Shown piece after piece: positions 33,995-39,250 of a stretch of 39,250 bases of DNA. Both the position numbers and the translations under genes were made by a program. This DNA comes from Treponema sp. (GTDB lineage Bacteria; Spirochaetota; Spirochaetia; Treponematales; Breznakiellaceae), in the NCBI GenBank assembly GCA_031279555.1, contig JAITIK010000053.1, positions 1 through 39,250 of the forward strand, written 5' to 3'. How positions within the stretch are numbered: the stretch's first letter is position 1; each line of letters opens with the position of its first letter. The notes beneath the pieces are model-generated. The model had not been told where the DNA came from and searched no databases. It saw only the letters and a list, made by a program, of their open reading frames with translations.

Positions 33995-34023
33995 ATTCTT
34001 ATATATAATTCAAAGAACGTCAA
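33995..34023 (-). promoter_or_regulatory. Candidate cheA promoter
   Basis: On the minus strand TTGACG (34023-34018), a 17-nt spacer and AAGAAT (34000-33995), then 6 nt to the cheA ATG. The -10 is weak (4 of 6). Would permit che transcription independent of tex-rnb. Confidence 0.45.
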
Positions 34024-34042
34024 GAGGGGAAAATGGGATTTT

Positions 34043-35881
34043 TCATTGATTAAATAAAATTTCTCCCTCCGGCATCTTGACGGATGAAAAAACCAACCGT
34101 ATTTTTTCGTTTGGTTCAAGCTCTGAACGTATGAGCGCCTGCGTTTCTACGCCTAAATCGGGGATTAAGACGACCGATTTGTCGCCTTTCTTCTCCACCA
34201 TCACTCCTTCCCAGACCGACTTTTTCTTATCAAAAAGATACGCCGCTGTCCAATGGACGCGGGAAGCCCGTTCCGCGTGAACCACGGCAAGCGCGGCAGC
34301 CTCTGAGGCCGCAAGTCTAATCAGAACTTCTTCTTCGGAGAGGGGCTTCTCTCCATGCAAAAACAGACGGATTTGCTGGTGCGCCAAAAGATCGGTGTAG
34401 CGGCGCAACGGACTGGTAACCTGCGTATACACGGCAAGTCCAAGCCCGAAATGATCCGCGGACTTTGTGGAAAGGACGCGGGGACGCATACAACGGCGGA
34501 GCTGGTAGGCGCCGGCAAGTCCCGGCAACGGGTTTTTCGGAAGATCGCTCATGCCTTGACTCACAAAAGGAAAGGGGATTTTGCGCTGTAGAGACCACCG
34601 CGCCGCAGATTCGCCTGCAATCAACATACATTCCTGCACCATAGACGCCGCGCGCGAGAGTTTGACTGGCTCTATGGAGATTTTCTTTTCGCAAACCGAG
34701 ATGTGCACTTCAGGAAGGTCTATGGAGACCGCGCCGCTCTGCTGCCTTCGCTTGCAATTTGCTTCCGCAAAGGCGAAAAACGGCGCAAATTCCGGCGAAT
34801 CGGCTTTCTCATCGGCTTTTTCGTATGTCAGGCGGGTGACTTTCACCCATGAAGGAAAAATGTCGGTCTCCACGACAGAAAAATCGCTGTTCAGCGTCAT
34901 CTTGAAGGTGAGCGCAGGCGAAATCCCAGCCGTGTCAGCGCCGTTGCGATAGCCCAGAGCAAAAAGAGAAACGCCTTCTTCGCCGATCATGCGGCTTGCG
35001 CCTTCTGGAAGGTAGAGAGTGGCGCCCCGCCCGCGCGCTTCCTTGTCCGCGGGACCGTCCGGCATGATTGACGCGGCGGGATCCGCGATATGTACAAAGA
35101 GGATGTTTCTTTCTATAGCTATGGCATCGTCCGGATCGGTTGACCATGCGTTGTCGATGGCGAAACTTGAGAGGCGGGTGAGATCAACGCGCTCTTCATC
35201 CGGAGGCGGGGGAACCGGCGTTTTTGCGGAGGCAAGAGCGCAACCGTACCGCTGGGGATGCGGATTTACAAAAATAGTCCACGCCCCTGAATCGAGGAGG
35301 AGTTTATGGGCTTCTTCTGGCGTTTCCGGCTTGCCCATATCTTTTAAGGTGCGGCTTTTGCTGGTTTGTCCATAGGCAAGGGCTTCAACATCTTGCAGGA
35401 ATTTTTTGTCGCCAGGGAATACGAGGGTTTTCGTTCTGAAACGTTCAAGAAACGCATCCCGTTCAATCTGCCCCTTTTGTTTCTCGCCGCGTTTTTTTTC
35501 TTCCGACTCAACTTCCTCAGGCGCGCGAGTTTTGATCTCCACCGCATTTCCTGAAAAGTAAACGCCGTCAAGCAGTTCGGCGTACAAAGCGAAGGCGGTT
35601 TTAGGCGTATATTCGCCATATATAAGTTCCGCCAGTTCATTGAACGCTGTTTTTTCTCCTTCCAAGAGTTCCCATGCGCCGCGCACATCGCCTTTCGGCA
35701 ATTCAGCGAGATCGGATAACGCGCAGGGTCCCGGATGGATGAGTTCTATGTCTTTTTCGCGCACTTTGAATTTATCCCCGCCCACAACGGATATGCTTAT
35801 TTTTTCAGCGATTTCCGTTGCTATGGCGGGTTTGTTCTTGTAGATGACAAGACTTTTTTCTTTTATGGACATCGGAATCAT
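34043..35881 (-). CDS. RNB-domain 3'-5' exoribonuclease (RNase II/R family)
   Basis: 612 residues. The catalytic RNB signature FAIDNAWSTDPDDAIAIE supplies the metal-binding aspartates (~residues 243-256), and VTSPLRRYTDLLAHQQIRL near 495 is the conserved RNA-contact segment. The C-terminal ~70 residues may be a degenerate S1/OB domain. Shorter than RNase R (~800), closer to RNase II. It lies 13 nt after tex, so probably co-transcribed. Start could be 35881 or the ATG three codons later. Confidence 0.9.
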   Translation of the reverse strand: MIPMSIKEKSLVIYKNKPAIATEIAEKISISVVGGDKFKVREKDIELIHPGPCALSDLAELPKGDVRGAWELLEGEKTAFNELAELIYGEYTPKTAFALYAELLDGVYFSGNAVEIKTRAPEEVESEEKKRGEKQKGQIERDAFLERFRTKTLVFPGDKKFLQDVEALAYGQTSKSRTLKDMGKPETPEEAHKLLLDSGAWTIFVNPHPQRYGCALASAKTPVPPPPDEERVDLTRLSSFAIDNAWSTDPDDAIAIERNILFVHIADPAASIMPDGPADKEARGRGATLYLPEGASRMIGEEGVSLFALGYRNGADTAGISPALTFKMTLNSDFSVVETDIFPSWVKVTRLTYEKADEKADSPEFAPFFAFAEANCKRRQQSGAVSIDLPEVHISVCEKKISIEPVKLSRAASMVQECMLIAGESAARWSLQRKIPFPFVSQGMSDLPKNPLPGLAGAYQLRRCMRPRVLSTKSADHFGLGLAVYTQVTSPLRRYTDLLAHQQIRLFLHGEKPLSEEEVLIRLAASEAAALAVVHAERASRVHWTAAYLFDKKKSVWEGVMVEKKGDKSVVLIPDLGVETQALIRSELEPNEKIRLVFSSVKMPEGEILFNQ

Positions 35882-35894
35882 AAGGGTTGGACGC

Positions 35895-38300
35895 TTACTT
35901 TACGCGCTTTTTCTCCATCTTCCTGAACGCTTCGGCGAACGGATTGTACATGGAGCCGTCGTCATTCGGGTCGAAGCGGGGAGAACGCGCCTGCCCTGAT
36001 TTCGCCAGATCCCCGGCGCCGCCTGTCTTTTTCACTACAACGACCCGTTTCTTGCCGCCCACGGCGTTGCCGCCATTTACAGCGCCGCCGTGGGCGGAAG
36101 CGGAGGCTTTCTCAAGGACGCGTCCCGGCGCGGCGCGTCCTTGAGCGGACTGCGCGTTGCGGCGAGAAAGGCTGATGCGCCGCCTGTCCGCGTCCAATTC
36201 GATGATGCGGAACTCGTATACCTCACCGACTTTCACCGTATCCATTGGATCCTGGACAAAATGGTCGCTCAATTCGGAAATGTGAACGAGCGCGGTCTCC
36301 TTTACGCCGACATCGACAAACGCCCCGAAATCAACCACGTTTTTGATTTTGCCGGTAACCATCATGCCTTCGCTGAGATCTTCAAACCCAACCACGCCCT
36401 TGCGCATGATGGGTTTGGGATATTCTTCACGCGGATCGCGCCCGGGCTTTTTAAGCTCGTCAACAATGTCGTTGATAGTGGCGTCTCCAACGCCGAATTT
36501 TTCTTTCAACGACTTCACCGTTTCCGAACCGACGGAACCGGTTGTGGTAATGGTCTTCCGAATCTCGCGGGCAATGGTGTAGTTTTCAGGGTGAACCCAC
36601 GTATTGTCAAGCGGATCCACGCTCTCCGGTATTTTGAGAAAGCCGGCGCACTGCTCAAACGTTTTCGGACCCATGCCCTGAATGCCGTTCAACTCCTCAC
36701 GGCTTGAGATTTTGCCTTTTTCATCACGATATTTCACGATTTTCTTGGCAAGACTTGAGTTTATGCCGGATACGTACTTGAGGAGGGAGGCGCTTGCGGT
36801 ATTCAGATTGACGCCTACGTTGTTCACCACGCTGGAAACCACCTCGTCAAGAGTGTTCGAAAGCTTTTTCTGGTTGACGTCGTGCTGGTACAGCCCGACT
36901 CCAATAGATTTTGGGTCGATCTTCACGAGTTCGGCGAGCGGGTCCTGCAATCGCCTGCCTATGGAGACGGCTCCCCGGATGGTCAGATCAAGGTCTGGAA
37001 ATTCCTCGCGGGCAATGTCGCTCGCCGAGTATACGGAAGCGCCGTCTTCGTCGACCACCGTGTACAGGACGTCAAGGTTATGCTCGGAAATAACCTGCGC
37101 AACCAACTCCTGCGCATCTTTCGTGCCGGTTCCGCCTCCCACCGCCACAAGTTGAATATGGTAATCCTTTAAATTTTTCAGGATCAACTCCTTCGCTCTC
37201 TCGGTCTGGTTGTTCATAAACGTAAAGTAATGGAGAAATTTGCCGGTGTCGTCAAGACACGCGCATTTTGTGCCGGTGCGTATGCCCGGATCAACGCCCA
37301 GTACGCGAGCGCCCTTGATAGGCTGCTGCATGAGCAAGTTCTTGAGGTTCGCGCTGAACACGGAAATGCCATGTCCGTCGGCGGCGTCTCCTTGATCGCC
37401 CCGGATTTCCCGAATCACGGCTGGAGACAGGAGCCGTTTAAGTCCATCTTCTATAGACGTTTTATGGTACTCATTGTGAATGGCGCGCTTCTTTTGCAGC
37501 ATTTCAACTGCGGCGTTCTCGTCAACATCAATTTGCGTTTCAAGCGCCTTTTCCCGTTCCCCCCGGTTTATGGCCAGAATCCGGTGGGGCTTTATCTGGG
37601 AAAGTTTCTCGGTGTAATCCCAATACATTTGATAGGTGGAAGTCTTTTTCGCCTCCTCGCCTCCTACGCCTTTTACGGAGATCACGCCGTCCGCCCTATA
37701 AAACTCCTTGACTAGGGCGCGATTTTCCGGTTCCTGGGACACCCGTTCCGCGATAATGTCCATAGCGCCTTGCAAGGCGTCGTCAACGGACGCCACGCTG
37801 AGTTCGGGATGTTCGACGTCTTCGCGCACAAATTCCGCGGCCTTGGCGACAAGCGGCTCTGTCTCAAGCTCAAGCATCGCGTCCGCAAGGGGTTCAAGCC
37901 CCTTCTCAATGGCCGCCATGCCGCGGGTCTTCTTTTTCTTCTTGTAAGGCGCGTATATGTCTTCCAATTCCGCAAGGGTCGCGGCTTTGACGATGTTGTC
38001 GTAGAGGGGTTCAGTGAGTTTTCCCTGCTCAAAAATGAGCCTGATGATCTCAATGCGCCGTTCTTCAAGGTTTTTTCCCGAATGATACCCATGTTCTATG
38101 TCCCGCACCTGCACCTCGTCAAGGGCGCCGTGCTTTTCTTTGCGGTAACGGGCGATAAACGGTACGGTCGACCCTTCGTTCAAAAGTTCCACAACGGCTA
38201 TGACCTGCCCCTGATTAATCGTCAGGGATTCGGCTATGCGCCTTGTCAGCGCGTTTTCATCAATTTTTAGATTAGCAATAAATTCTTGATCTATCTCCAT
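35895..38300 (-). CDS. tex: Transcription accessory protein Tex (S1 RNA-binding)
   Basis: 801 residues from ATG 38300, with GAGG 6 nt upstream and a promoter just before it; the track's 56-residue extension is not Tex-like. N-terminal helical Tex domain, YqgF RNase H-like domain (VLGVDPGIRTGTKCACLD), helix-hairpin-helix (LNGIQGMGPKTFEQCAGFLKI) and an S1 domain (GMMVTGKIKNVVDFGAFVDVGVKETALVHISELSD). A basic, Gly/Ala-rich tail of about 90 residues follows. Affects transcription and RNA stability; the neighbouring ribonuclease fits. Confidence 0.95.
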   Translation of the reverse strand: MEIDQEFIANLKIDENALTRRIAESLTINQGQVIAVVELLNEGSTVPFIARYRKEKHGALDEVQVRDIEHGYHSGKNLEERRIEIIRLIFEQGKLTEPLYDNIVKAATLAELEDIYAPYKKKKKTRGMAAIEKGLEPLADAMLELETEPLVAKAAEFVREDVEHPELSVASVDDALQGAMDIIAERVSQEPENRALVKEFYRADGVISVKGVGGEEAKKTSTYQMYWDYTEKLSQIKPHRILAINRGEREKALETQIDVDENAAVEMLQKKRAIHNEYHKTSIEDGLKRLLSPAVIREIRGDQGDAADGHGISVFSANLKNLLMQQPIKGARVLGVDPGIRTGTKCACLDDTGKFLHYFTFMNNQTERAKELILKNLKDYHIQLVAVGGGTGTKDAQELVAQVISEHNLDVLYTVVDEDGASVYSASDIAREEFPDLDLTIRGAVSIGRRLQDPLAELVKIDPKSIGVGLYQHDVNQKKLSNTLDEVVSSVVNNVGVNLNTASASLLKYVSGINSSLAKKIVKYRDEKGKISSREELNGIQGMGPKTFEQCAGFLKIPESVDPLDNTWVHPENYTIAREIRKTITTTGSVGSETVKSLKEKFGVGDATINDIVDELKKPGRDPREEYPKPIMRKGVVGFEDLSEGMMVTGKIKNVVDFGAFVDVGVKETALVHISELSDHFVQDPMDTVKVGEVYEFRIIELDADRRRISLSRRNAQSAQGRAAPGRVLEKASASAHGGAVNGGNAVGGKKRVVVVKKTGGAGDLAKSGQARSPRFDPNDDGSMYNPFAEAFRKMEKKRVK

Positions 38301-38328
38301 GACAAACCTCAATATGAAAGTTGAGAAA

Positions 38329-38357
38329 ATCATAGCGGTTTTTGACGGTTTAGGCAA
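38329..38357 (-). promoter_or_regulatory. tex promoter
   Basis: On the minus strand TTGCCT (38357-38352), a 17-nt spacer and TATGAT (38334-38329), predicted start near 38322, 22 nt before the ATG. Same TTGCCT -35 as clpP. It rules out the longer Tex start. Confidence 0.65.
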
Positions 38358-38664
38358 GGGGCCGAAGCGAGAGTAATGAAAGGCGCGATCCTGTTGGGAA
38401 GAGGCGGGGCGGGACGCGACAGCGACATGAAGTTGTTTAGGCAAACATGTCTTTTGAAATCGAAGCATCCACGTTCTCGCTAGGGGCGGTCAAAGAACCA
38501 TCCCAAAAAGTCCCTTTCAATATCCTTTCAGTTGATGTGGATAATGTCCCGATTCATAGATCGAGCCGCCGTAAGCTGGCCTGTGCGCAAGCGGGCATGT
38601 TAGGAGAAGTTGCCCCGTATTTTATATTCAAAGGCCAAATATTATCGCTTTAGAGGTAAGCGCA
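38358..38664. other. Intergenic segment without recognisable gene
   Basis: About 300 bases between the tex promoter and the XRE pseudogene. A 68-codon plus-strand ORF (38447-38653) has no ribosome site and no recognisable motif. No RNA gene, strong repeat or terminator seen. Confidence 0.5.
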
Positions 38665-39026
38665 GTGCAGTCAATGATGAGTTTACGCCAATTATTGGGG
38701 TTCAATGTGAAAGAATTCCGATGGAGATGGGGTTTCAGTCAGAACGAACTGGCGGAAACAACCAATACATCCGCCTTATATTGCCATGATCGAGCTAAAA
38801 AGAAAGCGCCTCCCTCCGGAAATGCTGGAACGGATTGCGGCGGCTCTGGAAATCGACGACTTGGAACTGTTTCCAATGCCCCTCTCCGGCGGGAACCCTA
38901 CAGCAACTTCATAAAGCGATTCTCAAAAATATTGAACAGGCTGTCGGGGATGCGGTCGAACGGACAGTCAAAGAAACGGTCAAAAAGGGGATTTTGGAAC
39001 ACATAAAGGACAGGGAGGTCTCGTAA
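38665..39026 (+). pseudogene. Frameshifted XRE-family HTH regulator
   Basis: Three frames in sequence give one XRE-like protein. Frame 1 has LRQLLGFNVKEFRWRWGFSQNELAETTNTS. A +1 shift then gives PYIAMIELKRKRLPPEMLERIAAALEIDDLELF. A second shift gives LHKAILKNIEQAVGDAVERTVKETVKKGIL to the stop at 39026. The first two parts together are a complete Cro/CI helix-turn-helix. Two shifts indicate a decayed gene or poor assembly. It lies 77 nt before another regulator in the same direction. Confidence 0.75.
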
Positions 39027-39090
39027 CCCGGCGGAGGCCAAATTCACTGTTTTTTTCTCTGCTCCATCATTACATGACTAACCAATATGA

Positions 39091-39096
39091 TATACT
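39091..39096 (+). promoter_or_regulatory. Extended -10 element before the right-edge regulator
   Basis: TGATATACT is a TG-extended -10 whose hexamer TATACT ends 7 nt before the ATG; no clear -35 is visible and there is no Shine-Dalgarno. Predicts a start at or next to the ATG. Confidence 0.45.
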
Positions 39097-39103
39097 ATGA
39101 ACT

Positions 39104-39250
39104 ATGGATACGAGAAAAAGCCTGCCCAGAGCGGCGCTTGCCCGGATTTACTTTATTGACCAGCAGATTGCATCGGGGAAATACCCCAATGTCAATTATT
39201 TGGCAAAGGAATACGAAGTCGGCACGGCGACCATTTACCGCGATATTGAG
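39104..39250 (+). CDS. DeoR/WYL-type HTH transcriptional regulator, 3' end outside window
   Basis: The first 49 codons reach the window edge. They read MDTRKSLPRAALARIYFIDQQI...YPNVNYLAKEYEVGTATIYRDIE, an N-terminal winged helix-turn-helix as in YafY/WYL-domain regulators, where the recognition helix ends TIYRDIE. The effector domain lies beyond the window, so WYL versus other DeoR-like domains is undecided. Confidence 0.8.
   Translation, partial: MDTRKSLPRAALARIYFIDQQIASGKYPNVNYLAKEYEVGTATIYRDIE

Noticed and set aside
38301-38468. 56-residue N-terminal extension of Tex
   Set aside because: The TTGCCT-N17-TATGAT promoter lies inside it and the Tex domain starts at MEIDQEF with its own ribosome site.
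38447-38653. 68-residue plus-strand ORF
   Set aside because: No Shine-Dalgarno, no recognisable motif, composition like random intergenic sequence.

Overview
The window looks like a chromosomal segment from a Spirochaete, most likely a Treponema of the host-associated or termite-gut type. Four things point there: a spirochaete-type radical SAM/SPASM protein with an N-terminal nucleotidyltransferase-like part; a cheA-cheW-cheX order in which CheW carries a C-terminal CheR-like domain, as in treponemes; a short archaeal/eukaryal-type PheT; and an XRE-regulator remnant of a type common in treponemes. The genus is inferred from gene content; no database was searched.

Region 1 (about 1-18.5 kb, all on the minus strand) is a cell-envelope locus. 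Transcription starts near 18.5 kb from a TTGACA promoter. The first genes are a LolD/MacB-type ATPase, two FtsX-type permeases, an outer-membrane lipoprotein-sorting (LolA-like) protein and a signal-peptide beta-barrel protein. They run without a real break into a GT4 glycosyltransferase, a GlfT-like galactofuranosyltransferase and UDP-galactopyranose mutase (glf). After glf a second promoter and a structured leader of about 150 nt precede a NusG paralogue (LoaP/RfaH-like). Then come the polysaccharide ABC exporter (Wzm, short Wzt), rmlA-rmlB-rmlC-rmlD (dTDP-L-rhamnose), an SDR sugar reductase/epimerase, a class I methyltransferase and a kinase-fold protein running off the left edge. The last two resemble a WbdD-type chain-terminating enzyme split into two genes, and the kinase continues into an exact 28-residue tandem repeat that looks like a coiled-coil ruler. 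Together these genes suggest a rhamnose- and galactofuranose-containing glycan or glycolipid exported by an ABC transporter, with an operon-linked Lol/Mac-like machine that may move it or a lipoprotein to the outer membrane.

Region 2 (18.5-25.7 kb) holds clpP with its own promoter, a TPR gene broken into two overlapping frames, a small lipoprotein, and a gene-poor segment of about 1.1 kb. That segment contains a frameshifted pseudogene, a (G)15 tract, two hairpin/terminator structures and a strong TTGACA-N17-TATACT promoter. It is followed by a GT2-like protein, the spiro-SPASM protein and a conserved-looking protein of unknown function.

Region 3 (25.9-38.4 kb) is housekeeping: pheT (plus strand), murJ, tRNA-Val(GAC) with an almost ideal promoter, and a minus-strand series tex, RNB-domain ribonuclease, cheA, cheW(-cheR), cheX. 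No cheY follows cheX.

The right edge (38.4-39.25 kb, plus strand) has a decayed XRE-type regulator (two frameshifts) and the start of a DeoR/WYL-like helix-turn-helix regulator. Several genes (the LolD-like ATPase, cheA, the right-edge regulator) have a candidate -10 hexamer 6-7 nt before the ATG and no Shine-Dalgarno sequence, so some transcripts may be leaderless.
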